From Actinacidiphila alni (GTDB lineage Bacteria > Actinomycetota > Actinomycetes > Streptomycetales > Streptomycetaceae), in assembly GCF_900112845.1 (NCBI RefSeq), contig NZ_FONG01000004.1, positions 357,154 to 421,153 on the forward strand: a DNA stretch of 64,000 bases. Reading direction: 5' to 3'. The notes below the pieces were generated by a model. The model made no database searches, was not told the origin of the DNA, and was given only the letters and a program-made list of their open reading frames with translations. Below, piece by piece: positions 1 to 9,142 of the stretch. The first letter of the stretch is position 1. Each line of letters starts with the position of its first letter. The translations under genes were made by a program, and so were the position numbers.

Positions 1-702
1 GTAGGAGTTGACCTGGTGGGCGAGGTGCGGCGCCACCTGGTGCCACGCCTTCTCCGGGTCCTCGGCGAGGATGATCGGCATCAGGTCGCTGACCCGGGCG
101 GTCTGCGGGTCGTGTCCCGCCTCGACCAGGCCCTTGCGGTAGTGCTTGAACATCGGCCGCGAGATGTGCAGCAGCCCGATGCCCAGCTCGCCGGCGATCC
201 GGGCGCCGCGCGGCCCGTAGAAGCCGCCCCACACCGGCGGCGGGTCCTGGATCGGCAGCGGGGAGACGCCGCCCTCGCGCCACAGCCGCAGGATCTCCCG
301 GATGCCCTTCTGCGTGGCCGCGAAGCGGCGGCTGAAGTCCGCGCCGAACAGCTCGTACTCGGGCACCCGGTAGCCGGCGCCCAGGCCGAGTTCGAGCCGG
401 CCGCCGCTGATCAGGTCGACGAGCGCGGCCTGTTCCGCGAGGTCGACGGGGCTGTGCAGCGCGGGCAGCACCACGGAGGTGCCGATCCGGGCCCTGCGGG
501 TGCGGGCGGCGACGGCCGCGGCGAAGGTCAGCGGCTGCGGCAGGTAGCCGTCCTCGAAAAGATGGTGCTCGGTGAACCACAGGCCGCCGGCTCCTCGCTG
601 GTCGGCCTCTTCGCACAGGTCCAGGGTCCGGCCGTAGTGGGCCGCCCACGGCCGGTGCCACTGCTGGGGGTTGCGCAGGTCGAAGAGGAGTCCGACGTCC
701 AT
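1..702 (-). CDS. LLM-class flavin-dependent oxidoreductase (luciferase-like), C-terminus off window
   Basis: Bacterial-luciferase-like TIM-barrel oxidoreductase that would use FMN or F420 on an unknown substrate. The visible 234 residues hold the family N-terminus: a strand beginning MDVGLLFDLRN, then the FTEHH segment near residue 45, then the GxGxGY region near residue 108 that contacts the flavin. The ATG at 702 is preceded by AAAAGGAG at good spacing. The gene runs off the left edge, so about 100 residues or more are missing. It lies 73 nt downstream of the acyl-CoA carboxylase gene in the same direction and is probably the next gene of the polyketide operon. A role as a late oxygenase or quinone reductase is inference. 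Confidence 0.85.
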   Translation of the reverse strand, partial: MDVGLLFDLRNPQQWHRPWAAHYGRTLDLCEEADQRGAGGLWFTEHHLFEDGYLPQPLTFAAAVAARTRRARIGTSVVLPALHSPVDLAEQAALVDLISGGRLELGLGAGYRVPEYELFGADFSRRFAATQKGIREILRLWREGGVSPLPIQDPPPVWGGFYGPRGARIAGELGIGLLHISRPMFKHYRKGLVEAGHDPQTARVSDLMPIILAEDPEKAWHQVAPHLAHQVNSY

Positions 703-775
703 GGCACGCTCCTTTTCACTGGGGGTTCGCGGGGGTCTGCGGAGGTCTGCGGGGGTTCGGCGGCGGATCCCGGGG

Positions 776-2344
776 TCACTGCGGCGGGTTGCCGTGCTTG
801 CGGTGCGGCAGGTCGGCGCCCTTGGCGGCGAGCATGCTCAGCGCCCGGCAGAGCACCGGCCGGGTCAGCCGCGGGTCGATGACGTCGTCCACGAGGCCGC
901 GTTCGGCCGCGTAGTACGGGTGGACCAACTGCTCGCGGTATTCGGCGATCTTCCGCTCGCGCATCGCGGCCGGGTCGTCGGCGGCGGCGATCTCGCGCCG
1001 GAAGACGACGTTCGCCGCGCCCTCCGCGCCCATCACCGCGATCTCGTTGGTCGGCCAGGCGAAGGCCAGGTCCGCGCCGATCGAGCGGGAGTCCATGACG
1101 ATGTACGCGCCGCCGTACGCCTTGCGCAGGATGATCGAGATCCGCGGCACGGTGGCGTTGCAGTAGGCGTACAGCAGTTTGGCGCCGCGCCGGATGATGC
1201 CGGTGTGCTCCTGGTCGACGCCGGGCAGGAAGCCGGGGACGTCGACGAGGGTGATCAGCGGGATGTTGAAGGCGTCGCAGAACTGCACGAAGCGCGCGCC
1301 CTTCTCGCTGGAGTCGATGTCGAGGACGCCGGCGAGGGCCGCGGGCTGGTTGGCGAGGACGCCGACGGTCTGTCCGTCGAGCCGGGCCAGCGCGCAGACC
1401 AGGTTGGGCGCGAACGCGGCGTGCACCTCCAGGAATTCGCCGTCGTCGACGATCTCCTCGATCACCCGCCGTACGTCGTAGGAGCGGTTGCCGTCCGCGG
1501 GCACCAGGTCGAGCAGCGCCTCGGACTCGCGGTCCGGCGGGTCGGCGCAGACGGCGCGCGGCGGCAGTTCGCGGTTGTTGGCGGGCAACAGCGAGAGCAG
1601 ATAGCGGACTTCGGCCAGGCACGTCTCCTCGTCGTCGTAGACGAAGTGCGCCACTCCGGAGGCGGCGGCGTGCACATCGGCGCCGCCGAGCCCGTTCTGC
1701 GTGATCTTCTCGCCGGTCACGGCCTGGACGACATCGGGTCCTGTGATGAACATCTGCGAGGTCTCACGGACCATGAACACCGCGTCGGTCAGCGCCGGGG
1801 AGTAGGCGGCGCCGCCCGCGCACGGGCCGAGCATCACCGAGATCTGCGGGATCACCCCGGACGCCGCGGTGTTGCGGCGGAAGATCCCGCCGTAACCGGC
1901 CAGCGCCTGCACGCCTTCCTGGATACGGGCGCCCGCGCCGTCGTTGAGCGACACCAGGGGCGCGCCGGCCGCGATCGCCAGGTCCATCAGCTTGTGGATC
2001 TTCTCGGCGTGCGCCTCGCCGAGCGCGCCGCCGAAGATCCGGAAGTCGTGGGCGTACACGAAGACCGTGCGGCCCTCGACGGTGCCCCAGCCGGTGACCA
2101 CACCGTCGGTGTGCGGCTTCTTCGCCTCCAGGCCGAAGCCGGTGGCGCGGTGCCGGCGCAGCCCTTCGACCTCGGTGAAGCTGCCCTTGTCCAGCAGCAG
2201 GTCGATCCGCTCGCGGGCGGTGAGCTTGCCGCGCGCGTGCTGGCGTTCGGTGGCCCGCGGGTCGGGCCCCTGCCTGACCTGTTCCTTGAGGGCGTCGAGT
2301 TCGGCCGTGCGGGCGGCGATGCTGCCGGGGATGTCGGTCGGCAT
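776..2344 (-). CDS. Acyl-CoA carboxylase, carboxyltransferase beta subunit
   Basis: Carboxyltransferase subunit of a biotin-dependent acyl-CoA carboxylase (AccB/PccB family, 522 aa, usual length). It moves CO2 from carboxybiotin to acetyl- or propionyl-CoA. The N-terminal crotonase-like half contains the oxyanion-hole motif CAGGAAYSPA near residue 175; the C-terminal half contains RKAYGGAYIVM near residue 411. Residue 415 is Ile at the position that is Asp in propionyl-specific PccB and Ile in acetyl-accepting AccB of Streptomyces coelicolor, which suggests malonyl-CoA supply for the polyketide synthase. AGGAGG precedes the ATG. No biotinylated alpha subunit or epsilon subunit is in the window, so it must pair with one made elsewhere. 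Angucycline clusters such as jadomycin carry similar carboxylase genes. Confidence 0.93.
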   Translation of the reverse strand: MPTDIPGSIAARTAELDALKEQVRQGPDPRATERQHARGKLTARERIDLLLDKGSFTEVEGLRRHRATGFGLEAKKPHTDGVVTGWGTVEGRTVFVYAHDFRIFGGALGEAHAEKIHKLMDLAIAAGAPLVSLNDGAGARIQEGVQALAGYGGIFRRNTAASGVIPQISVMLGPCAGGAAYSPALTDAVFMVRETSQMFITGPDVVQAVTGEKITQNGLGGADVHAAASGVAHFVYDDEETCLAEVRYLLSLLPANNRELPPRAVCADPPDRESEALLDLVPADGNRSYDVRRVIEEIVDDGEFLEVHAAFAPNLVCALARLDGQTVGVLANQPAALAGVLDIDSSEKGARFVQFCDAFNIPLITLVDVPGFLPGVDQEHTGIIRRGAKLLYAYCNATVPRISIILRKAYGGAYIVMDSRSIGADLAFAWPTNEIAVMGAEGAANVVFRREIAAADDPAAMRERKIAEYREQLVHPYYAAERGLVDDVIDPRLTRPVLCRALSMLAAKGADLPHRKHGNPPQ

Positions 2345-2427
2345 GGCCGTGTCACCTCCTGTCCGAGTCGGGTGTGCTGAACCGCCGTTGCCGGTGGCGG
2401 CGTTGGTACGGGCGCGGGTCCGGCCGG

Positions 2428-3195
2428 TCAGCCGAGCAGGGTGCCGCCGGTCGCGTCGATGAAGGCGCCGGTGATCCAGCGGGCCTCGTCGGTGGCGAGG
2501 AAGGTGACGACGTCGGCGACGTCGCCCGCCTGGCCGACCCGCTTGAAGGCGGAGAGCTGGGCCATCTGCTCGACGGCCTCGGGGATGCCGAAGACGGCGC
2601 TGCCGTTGTCGGTGATGCCGGGCGCGACGCTGTTGATGGTGATGCCGCGCGGCGCCAGGTGCCGGGCGAGGTGCAGCGTGAGCTGCTCGATGGCGCCCTT
2701 GGTCATCGCGTACGCGACCTGGTCGGGGTTGGCGACCCGGGTCAGGCCCGAGGAGATGTTGATGATCCGGCCGCCCTCGGGGATCTGCGCGAGAGCGCGC
2801 TGCACGATGAGATACGGGGCCTTGGCGTTGACCGCGAAGAAGCGGTCGAGCTGTTCCGGGGTGACGTCCTCGGGGGCGATGCCGGTCGCGGTGGCCTCGC
2901 CCGCGTTGTTGACCAGGATGTCCAGGGTGGTGTCGTCCGACCGCTCCTTGAGCCCCTGTTCCAGGCCGAGGAAGAGTTCGTGCACGTCACCGGGTTTGCC
3001 CAGCTCCGCGCGGACGGTGAAGGCCCGGCCGCCGTCCTTCTCGATCAGCTCCACGGTCTCGCGCGCCGCCGCCTCGTTGGCCGCGTAGTGGACGGCGACC
3101 AGTGCGCCCTCCCTGGCCAGCCGTACGGCGGTGGCGCGGCCGATGCCGCGGCTGGAGCCGGTGACGAGCGCCGTCTTGCCGATGAGCCTGCTCAT
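2428..3195 (-). CDS. SDR reductase, angucycline C6 ketoreductase type (LanV / UrdM-reductase-like)
   Basis: Classical short-chain dehydrogenase of 255 aa. It has the NADPH motif TGSSRGIG (residues 12-19), NNAG (97-100), Ser148/Ser149 and YAMTK with Tyr162 and Lys166. The C-terminal part (APGITDNGSAVF, then QMAQLSAFKRVG and WITGAF) closely resembles the reductase half of UrdM/PgaM/LanV proteins, which reduce C6 during angucyclinone hydroxylation. The start is fixed by the ATGA overlap with the end of the upstream oxygenase (3192-3195), so the two are translationally coupled. In PgaM-type clusters the same two activities sit in one fused gene. The exact regiochemistry here is inferred from family membership. 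Confidence 0.88.
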   Translation of the reverse strand: MSRLIGKTALVTGSSRGIGRATAVRLAREGALVAVHYAANEAAARETVELIEKDGGRAFTVRAELGKPGDVHELFLGLEQGLKERSDDTTLDILVNNAGEATATGIAPEDVTPEQLDRFFAVNAKAPYLIVQRALAQIPEGGRIINISSGLTRVANPDQVAYAMTKGAIEQLTLHLARHLAPRGITINSVAPGITDNGSAVFGIPEAVEQMAQLSAFKRVGQAGDVADVVTFLATDEARWITGAFIDATGGTLLG

Positions 3196-4490
3196 GCTGC
3201 TGCCTCTCGTGGGGTGGGTTCTTCGGTCGTGGTGTCCGCGTGGCCGAGGCCGCTGATGGCGCGGGCGAGGTGGCGGCGGGCCGGGCCGATCGTCAGCAGG
3301 TCGCCGAAGACCGCCCGGAGCCCGTCCACCTCGGGGCCGCCGAGCAGCAGCCGGGCCTGGGCCTGGATGTTGGTGAGGGTCGCGGCGCCGATCCGGTGCC
3401 GGGTGGCGTGGTAGCTCTCCAGCAGCGCGGAGCCGGCGCCGTCCGGCGCCGCCGGGTCCTGGCCGGTGATCCGGGCGGCGAGCTTCGGGCCGAGGTCGGC
3501 GGCGTCCTGGAGGCCGAGGTTGAGGGCCTGGCCGCCGACCGGCATCTGCGCGTGGGCCGCGTCCCCCGCCAGCAGCACCCGGCCCTTGACGTAACGGGCG
3601 GCCTGAAGGCTGGTGTTGTCGAAGGCGTTGAGCCAGACGGGGGTGCCGGCGCCGATGTCCTCGCCGGTGACCAGCTTCCAGGCCGCCGCCACCTCGGCCA
3701 GGCTCGGCGGCCCGGTCCGCCGCGCGGCGCCGCTGCCGTACACATGGACCATGACGCGGGTGCTGCCGTCGGGCCAACGGTGGGCGGTGGCAAGGCCGTT
3801 CGGGAGCCGCTCGAAGCGCCGGTCGGGGATGTCGATGCCGGCGACGTCGGCCCGCAGCATTTCCAGGGCGCCGTCCTGGCCGGCCACCTCGAACCCGGCC
3901 AGCTGCCGTACGGTGCTCCGCTCACCGTCGCAGCCGACCAGGTACGAGGCGCTCAGGAGGCCGGTGCCTGTGCCTCTGGCCGTGGTGCCGAGCGTGGCGA
4001 ATCCGGCCTCGATCCGGTCCGTGCGCGGCCGCAGACCGGTGACCACGTGCCCGCGCAGCACCCGCGCGCCCAACTCCGTCGCCCAGTCGTGCAGCAGGGA
4101 TTCGAGCCGGGCCTGGGCGCACTTCCACTGGCCGGCCCACCGGTGGCCGGGGTCGGCCGCGGTCAGGTCGAGCCGCATGCCGCCGAAGTGCCCGGGGCCG
4201 CCGCTGGGCAGGGTGCCGAGCCGGGCCAGCAGACCGCGTTCCTCCAGGATCTCCATCGTGCGGGTGTGCAGGGTGGAGGCCCGGGATTCGGTGGTCGGCT
4301 CGGTGAGCTGCTCCAGTACGGTCACCCGGGCGCCGCCCAGCCGCAGTTCACCGGCGAGCAGCAGCCCGACCGGGCCCGCCCCGACCACGACGACGTCGGT
4401 GTCCACGGCGGTGTCCGCCGAGGGGTCGAGGGCAGGGTCCGCCGCGGGGCCGGGAGCGGGGTCCGCCTCGGTGTTCGGTGCGCCGGCCAT
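3192..4490 (-). CDS. FAD-dependent aromatic oxygenase without C-terminal thioredoxin-like domain (UrdM/PgaM oxygenase-like)
   Basis: Group A flavoprotein hydroxylase of 432 aa. The Rossmann motif GAGPVG lies near residue 38 after an unusually Ala/Pro/Asp-rich leader of about 30 residues. The DG motif (VGCDGERSTVR) and the FAD ribityl-binding GD motif (LLAGDAAH, then GGQALN) follow in order. The protein ends soon after the GD domain and lacks the roughly 100-residue thioredoxin-like domain that closes PgaE/JadH-type enzymes, including its paralogue at 9468-10952. That architecture matches the oxygenase half of UrdM/PgaM. It starts 2 nt after the aromatase stop and overlaps the reductase by ATGA. 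It probably acts in 2,3-dehydration or hydroxylation of the angucyclinone; this is inference. Confidence 0.87.
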   Translation of the reverse strand: MAGAPNTEADPAPGPAADPALDPSADTAVDTDVVVVGAGPVGLLLAGELRLGGARVTVLEQLTEPTTESRASTLHTRTMEILEERGLLARLGTLPSGGPGHFGGMRLDLTAADPGHRWAGQWKCAQARLESLLHDWATELGARVLRGHVVTGLRPRTDRIEAGFATLGTTARGTGTGLLSASYLVGCDGERSTVRQLAGFEVAGQDGALEMLRADVAGIDIPDRRFERLPNGLATAHRWPDGSTRVMVHVYGSGAARRTGPPSLAEVAAAWKLVTGEDIGAGTPVWLNAFDNTSLQAARYVKGRVLLAGDAAHAQMPVGGQALNLGLQDAADLGPKLAARITGQDPAAPDGAGSALLESYHATRHRIGAATLTNIQAQARLLLGGPEVDGLRAVFGDLLTIGPARRHLARAISGLGHADTTTEEPTPREAAA

Positions 4491-4492
4491 GG

Positions 4493-5431
4493 TCAACGCC
4501 GCGCTTCCGCGTGCTCCTTGGCGTGGTTCAAGGTGGCGCGGCTGTTGTTGCCGAGCGCCTCGCGGATGAAGGTGCGCGCCTCGGCCACTCCCGCCTCCGG
4601 CCCGAGCACCGCGCCGATGTTGTCGGCGTTGAGCACGACGGTGTGCTGCGAGGTGGCCGTGGTGACGCCGTCGGGACCTTCCTCGAAGGTCCAGTAGCCG
4701 GTGTGCAGATCGAGCAGCGCGGGCAGGGTGGTCTGCTTGTAGGCGATCTTGCGGTGCGGGAAGCAGACCCGGACGGATTCGGTGGTGTGGGTCGAGCCGT
4801 CCTTGGTGAGGGTGTCCATCCGCAGCGTCTGCAACCCCGGGGTGTCCTCGGTGAGTTCGACCTTCGCCACGTGCGGCAGCCGCTCGGTCCACAGCTGGGC
4901 CTCGTTGACGAAGTCGTAGGCGTCCTTGGCGGCGCCCTCGATCCGGACGCTGTCCTCGAAGGACAGGCTGAGTCCCGCGTCCTGCGCGGACAGCTCCAAG
5001 TTGGTCTTCAGGCCCGGCAGTTCGGCCCGGCTGTTGCGGTCCACCGCCTCGTCGATCCAGGTCAGACCCTCGGGATCGTCGTCGATCGCCCGGTAGGAGT
5101 GCAGCAGCCGCACCCGGGTCTCGGTCTCGGCCAGCGGTTCGATGACCCAGGTGCCGGTCATCTCGGCGACCGGCGGCGCGGAGACCTCCTGCCAGAAGCG
5201 GATGCGCAGCGCGTCGGGGTCCAGGACCCGCCGCGAACTCCAGTTCTTGGCCTCGCCGTTGGCGGTGGCCCAGATCCGGATCCGTTCCTCGTTCCCGTCG
5301 CGCTCCAGGTAGTCGACGTAGACGGACGGCGGGAAGAGACGGGGCCAGTTCTCGACGTCGGCGAGCAGCCGGTAGACGTCGGCGGCGGCGGCCCGCACGG
5401 TGATCTCGTGTTCGACCTCACGGGTCGTCAT
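4493..5431 (-). CDS. Didomain polyketide aromatase/cyclase (ARO/CYC)
   Basis: Two tandem START/SRPBCC helix-grip domains (residues about 5-150 and 160-305) in 312 aa, the layout of didomain aromatases such as JadD and UrdL. The first domain begins with a VEHEITV strand and has the ENWPRLFP segment; the second repeats the pattern at FEDSVRIEGAA and WTERLPH. It would catalyse dehydration and aromatisation of the first ring after C9 reduction. It sits between the ketoreductase and the second oxygenase, where didomain aromatases sit in angucycline clusters. The ATG at 5431 begins MTTREVEHEITV, a normal family N-terminus. Confidence 0.93.
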   Translation of the reverse strand: MTTREVEHEITVRAAAADVYRLLADVENWPRLFPPSVYVDYLERDGNEERIRIWATANGEAKNWSSRRVLDPDALRIRFWQEVSAPPVAEMTGTWVIEPLAETETRVRLLHSYRAIDDDPEGLTWIDEAVDRNSRAELPGLKTNLELSAQDAGLSLSFEDSVRIEGAAKDAYDFVNEAQLWTERLPHVAKVELTEDTPGLQTLRMDTLTKDGSTHTTESVRVCFPHRKIAYKQTTLPALLDLHTGYWTFEEGPDGVTTATSQHTVVLNADNIGAVLGPEAGVAEARTFIREALGNNSRATLNHAKEHAEARR

Positions 5432-5486
5432 GTCACAGCTCCGATCGGTGGGTTGGGGCGGCAGAGGGGCGCGGCGGATCGACGGA

Positions 5487-6281
5487 TCAGAAGTTGCCGA
5501 GACCGCCGCAGACGTTGAGCGCCTGGGAGGTGATGGAGGCGGCGGTGTCCGAGGCGAGGTAGCCGACCAGGCCGGCCACTTCCTCGGGCGAGGAGTAGCG
5601 GCCGAGCGGGATCTTGGCCTCGAACTTCTCCCGGATGGCGTCCTCGCTGGTGGAGTAGGCCGCCGCGTAGCCCTGCCGGACCCGCGCCGCCATCGGCGTC
5701 TCGACGTAGCCGGGGCAGACCGCGTTGACGGTGATGCCGGTCGGCGCCAGCTCGTTGCCCAGCGCCTTGGTGAAACCGACCACGCCGTGCTTGGACGCGG
5801 AGTACGGGGCGCCGAGCACGACGCCCTGTTTGCCCGCGGTGGACGCGATGTTGATGATCCGGCCGCGGCTCTTGGCGCGCAGTCCGCCCGCGTTCAGCAC
5901 TTCGCGGGTGACCCGGAAGACGCTGTTGAGGTTGGTCTCGATCACGTCGTACCAGAGTTCGTCGGCGATGTCGGCGGTCACTCCCCCGCCGCTGCGGCCC
6001 GCGTTGTTGACCAGGACGTCGACCGGCCCGTACCGCTCGACGGCGGCGAGCACGAACGACCTGACCTGCTCGTCGCTGCGGACGTCGACGACAGCGCCGT
6101 CCACGTCGAGGCCCTCGGCGCGCAGTTCCTTGACGGTCGCCGCGACATTGCCGGCGTCGCGGGCGCCGATGAAGACGCGGTGGCCCTGTCCGGCCAGCAG
6201 CCGGGCGACGGCCAGGCCGATGCCGCTGGTCGCGCCGGTGACCAGTGCGACCTTTCCGGTGGTTTCCGTGGTCTGCGACAT
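5487..6281 (-). CDS. Type II polyketide C9 ketoreductase (ActIII/UrdD-like)
   Basis: 264-aa SDR very close to ActIII. It has TGATSGIG (15-22), the tetrad Asn117, Ser147, Tyr160 and Lys164, and the conserved tail ALNVCGGLGNF. It reduces C9 of the nascent polyketide on the carrier protein using NADPH. The loop that in ActIII reads RPGGG reads RSGGG here (Ser97), so the first residue of the PGG motif that guides stereochemistry is changed. GGGAGG lies just upstream of the ATG. It is the next gene after the acyl carrier protein, 11 nt away. Confidence 0.96.
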   Translation of the reverse strand: MSQTTETTGKVALVTGATSGIGLAVARLLAGQGHRVFIGARDAGNVAATVKELRAEGLDVDGAVVDVRSDEQVRSFVLAAVERYGPVDVLVNNAGRSGGGVTADIADELWYDVIETNLNSVFRVTREVLNAGGLRAKSRGRIINIASTAGKQGVVLGAPYSASKHGVVGFTKALGNELAPTGITVNAVCPGYVETPMAARVRQGYAAAYSTSEDAIREKFEAKIPLGRYSSPEEVAGLVGYLASDTAASITSQALNVCGGLGNF

Positions 6282-6292
6282 GGCGGCCTCCC

Positions 6293-6565
6293 TCAGACGC
6301 TCTGGGCAGCGGCGAGCTGCGCGTTGACGATGTCGATGAGGCCGCGCGGGGTGACCACGTCGGTCAGCGCGGAGTCGTCGAGCGAGATGTCGTACTCGCG
6401 CTCGATCCGGCCGCCGGTCTCCAGCAGGGCGAGCGATTCGTAGCCGAGGGCGGTGAAGTCGGTGTCGATGATGTCGCCGGTCAGGTCGACGCCTTCCTCT
6501 TCTCCGGCCGCCTCGCGCAGGATGCGGCGCAGGTCGTCGAGGGTGAACGGGCTGGTGGTGGGCAT
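6293..6565 (-). CDS. Type II PKS acyl carrier protein
   Basis: 90-residue acyl carrier protein that tethers the growing polyketide on phosphopantetheine. The attachment site is Ser44 in LGYESLALLE, the type II PKS version of the D/E-S-L motif. Helix 1 (LDDLRRILREAAG) and helix III (RGLIDIVNAQL) are recognisable. The acidic pI and length are normal. It follows the chain length factor gene in the invariable KS-CLF-ACP order. GAAAGG is the likely ribosome binding site. Confidence 0.97.
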   Translation of the reverse strand: MPTTSPFTLDDLRRILREAAGEEEGVDLTGDIIDTDFTALGYESLALLETGGRIEREYDISLDDSALTDVVTPRGLIDIVNAQLAAAQSV

Positions 6566-6644
6566 GTGCGGGCCTTTCGTGGCGGGGTCGGTGTCCGAAG
6601 GTCCTGGGAGGTGCGGCCGTGGCCGCGGTGCGCGGCCGTGGGTC

Positions 6645-7865
6645 TCAGCTGTCGGCGGCGCGTACGACGAGCGCCGAGTTGAAGCCGCCCTGGCCGCGGG
6701 CGAGCACCAGGGCGGTGCGTACGGGAGCGGGGCGCGGGGCGCCGATCACGAGGTCGATGTCGTAGCGGTCGTTGGGCGAACTGCCGACGGTCGGCGGGAT
6801 GATGCCGTCGCGGATGCTCAGCAGGGCAGCGGCCACGTCCAGCGGGGCGGCGCCGGAGTAGAGCCGGCCGGTCATGGTCTTGGGTGCGGTGACCGGGACG
6901 CCGTGCGGCCCGAAGGTCTTGGTGATGGCCTCGGCCTCGGCGCGGTCGAGTTCGGGGATCGCGGCGGCGTCCGCGAAGACGACGTCCACCTCGTCCGGGC
7001 CGATGCCGGCGTCGCGCAGCGCCTCCTCGACGGCCCGTTCGATGCCGGGCGCGCGCCCGCTGCCCGGGCGCGGGTCCATCGTGGCGGCGTGCCCGGCGAG
7101 CACCCCGTAGACGTTCTGCGCGCCGCGGGCCCTGGCGTGCTCGGCGTCCTCCACGACCAGCAACGCGCCGCCCTCGCCCGGCACATGGCCGCGCGCGTCC
7201 TCGTCGAAGGGCAGATAGGCGCGGGCCGCGTCGTCGCCGGTGGCGAGCCGGCCGCCGGCCAGTTGCGCCACCCATCCCCAGGAGCAGATCGAGGCGTCGA
7301 CGGCGCCTGCCACCACGACCGAGGTGCCCTTGCGGATCTGCCGCCGGGCCTGGGCGAGCGCGTCGAGGCCGCCCGCCTGGTCGGAGACGACGACGCTGCT
7401 GGGGCCGCGCAGCCCGTGCCGGATGGAGATCTGGCCGCTGTTGACGGCGTAGAACCAGGCGAAGGACTGGTAGGCGGAGACGTATCTGCCGCCCTTGCTC
7501 CACAGCGCCTTGAGTTCGTTCTGGCCGAATTCGAAGCCGCCGGAGTGGCTGGCGGTGATGACGCCCGCCGCGTAGTCGGGGAGTTCGGCCGCGTCGATCC
7601 CGGCGTCGGTGAGCGACCAGTCGGCGCCGACCAGCGCGAGCTGCGTCATCCGGTCGGTCTGCGGCAGCAGCCTGCTCGGCAGGTGCTCGCGGGCGTCGAA
7701 GCCGCTGATCTCTCCGGCCAGCCGCGACGGGTAGTCGGTGGGGTCGAAGCGGGTGATGCGCCCGATGGCGCTGCGCCCGGCGAGCGTGGCGGCCCAATAC
7801 TCCTCCAGGCCGAGGCCGTTGGGTGCGACGACACCGAGTCCGGTGACCAGGGGGCGGGCGTTCAT
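6645..7865 (-). CDS. Type II PKS ketosynthase beta / chain length factor
   Basis: 406-aa ketosynthase homologue in which the active-site Cys is replaced by Gln163 ([12 protein letters not shown]), the hallmark of chain length factors. This subunit generates acetyl starter by malonyl-ACP decarboxylation and sets chain length; decaketide is expected from the angucycline context. The start ATG overlaps the ketosynthase alpha stop by ATGA (7862-7865), so the heterodimer partners are made in equal amounts. The C-terminal [11 protein letters not shown] motif closes the thiolase fold. Confidence 0.97.
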   Translation of the reverse strand: MNARPLVTGLGVVAPNGLGLEEYWAATLAGRSAIGRITRFDPTDYPSRLAGEISGFDAREHLPSRLLPQTDRMTQLALVGADWSLTDAGIDAAELPDYAAGVITASHSGGFEFGQNELKALWSKGGRYVSAYQSFAWFYAVNSGQISIRHGLRGPSSVVVSDQAGGLDALAQARRQIRKGTSVVVAGAVDASICSWGWVAQLAGGRLATGDDAARAYLPFDEDARGHVPGEGGALLVVEDAEHARARGAQNVYGVLAGHAATMDPRPGSGRAPGIERAVEEALRDAGIGPDEVDVVFADAAAIPELDRAEAEAITKTFGPHGVPVTAPKTMTGRLYSGAAPLDVAAALLSIRDGIIPPTVGSSPNDRYDIDLVIGAPRPAPVRTALVLARGQGGFNSALVVRAADS

Positions 7866-9142
7866 CGGGCGCTCCGATCGGGCCGGGCGAGCACGACCGC
7901 GCTCTGGAAGCCGCCGAAGCCGCTGCCGACCGACAGCACCGTGTCCGTACGCCAGTCGCGCGCGGTCAGCGGTACGTAGTCGAGGTCGCACTCGGGGTCG
8001 GGGGTGTGCAGATTGGCGGTCGGCGGGACGACGCTGTGCTCCATCGCCAGCACGGAGGCGGCGATCTCGATGGAGCCGATGGCGCCGAGGGAGTGGCCGA
8101 CCATCGATTTGATGGAGCTGACCGGGGTCCGGTAGGCGTGCTCGCCGAGGCTGCGCTTGAAGGCGGCGGTCTCGTGCCGGTCGTTCTGCTTGGTGCCTGA
8201 GCCGTGCGCGTTGATGTAGTCGATGTCCTCCGGGCCGAGCCTGGCCTCGTCGAGCGCCACCCGGATCGCCTCGGCCATCTCGGCGCCGTCCGGGCGCAGT
8301 CCGGTCATGTGGAAGGCGTTGGAGCGGGTCGCGTATCCGGCGACCTCGGCGTAGATGTGGGCGCCCCTGCGGCGCGCGCTCTCCAGTTCCTCCAGCACGA
8401 AGACGGCCGCGCCCTCGCCGAGGACGAAGCCCGTACGGCTGGCGTCGAAGGGCCGGGAGGCGTGCTCGGGGTCGTCGTTGCGGGCGGTGGTGGCCTTGAT
8501 CGCGTCGAAGCAGGCGACGGTGATCGGTGAGATCGGGGCGTCGCTGGCGCCCGCCACGACGACGTCGGCGGCGCCGTCGCGGATCAGGTCGGTGGCGTAC
8601 CCGACCGAGTCCAGGCCCGAGGTGCAGCCGGTGGAGACGACGGTGCCGGGCCCTTCGGCGCCGACCGCCCAGGCGACCTCCGTCGCGAAGGAGCTGGGCA
8701 CCAGGTAGTTGTAGAGGTGCGGCACCGCGTACTCGTGGTCGACCAGGTCGAGCCGGCCGCCGTCGCTGACCGCGCGGTACTCCTGGTCGAGGCCGGTGGT
8801 CGCGCCCACCGCGCTGCCGATCGTCACGCCGACGCGGTGCGGGTCGACGGCGGCGAAGTCCAGGCCGCTGTCGGCGACGGCCTCGCGGGCGGTGACCACC
8901 GCGAACTGCGCCGCGCGGTCCATCCGGCGGATCTCCTGCGGGGTGAGACCCGACAGTTCGGCGTCGAAGTCGGCCTCCGCGGCGATCTGGGAGCGGAAGG
9001 AGGACGGGTCGAAGAAGGAGATGCGCCGGGTGGCGGTGCGGCCGTCGGCCAGCAGCTGCCAGAAGTCCTTGACGCCGATGCCGCCGGGCGCGGTGACCCC
9101 GACACCGGTGATCACGACGCGGCGGCCGCCCGCGGCGCTCAT
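7862..9142 (-). CDS. Type II PKS ketosynthase alpha
   Basis: 426-aa beta-ketoacyl synthase, catalytic half of the minimal PKS. The triad is visible: Cys173 (STGCTSG), His313 (NAHGSG) and His350 (MVGHSLGA). The N-terminus [15 protein letters not shown] and C-terminus [13 protein letters not shown] are standard. It begins within the stop of the upstream cyclase (ATGA, 9139-9142) and ends within the start of the chain length factor. Upstream in-frame codons reach 9562 but lie inside the cyclase region in another frame and are not part of this protein. Confidence 0.97.
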   Translation of the reverse strand: MSAAGGRRVVITGVGVTAPGGIGVKDFWQLLADGRTATRRISFFDPSSFRSQIAAEADFDAELSGLTPQEIRRMDRAAQFAVVTAREAVADSGLDFAAVDPHRVGVTIGSAVGATTGLDQEYRAVSDGGRLDLVDHEYAVPHLYNYLVPSSFATEVAWAVGAEGPGTVVSTGCTSGLDSVGYATDLIRDGAADVVVAGASDAPISPITVACFDAIKATTARNDDPEHASRPFDASRTGFVLGEGAAVFVLEELESARRRGAHIYAEVAGYATRSNAFHMTGLRPDGAEMAEAIRVALDEARLGPEDIDYINAHGSGTKQNDRHETAAFKRSLGEHAYRTPVSSIKSMVGHSLGAIGSIEIAASVLAMEHSVVPPTANLHTPDPECDLDYVPLTARDWRTDTVLSVGSGFGGFQSAVVLARPDRSAR

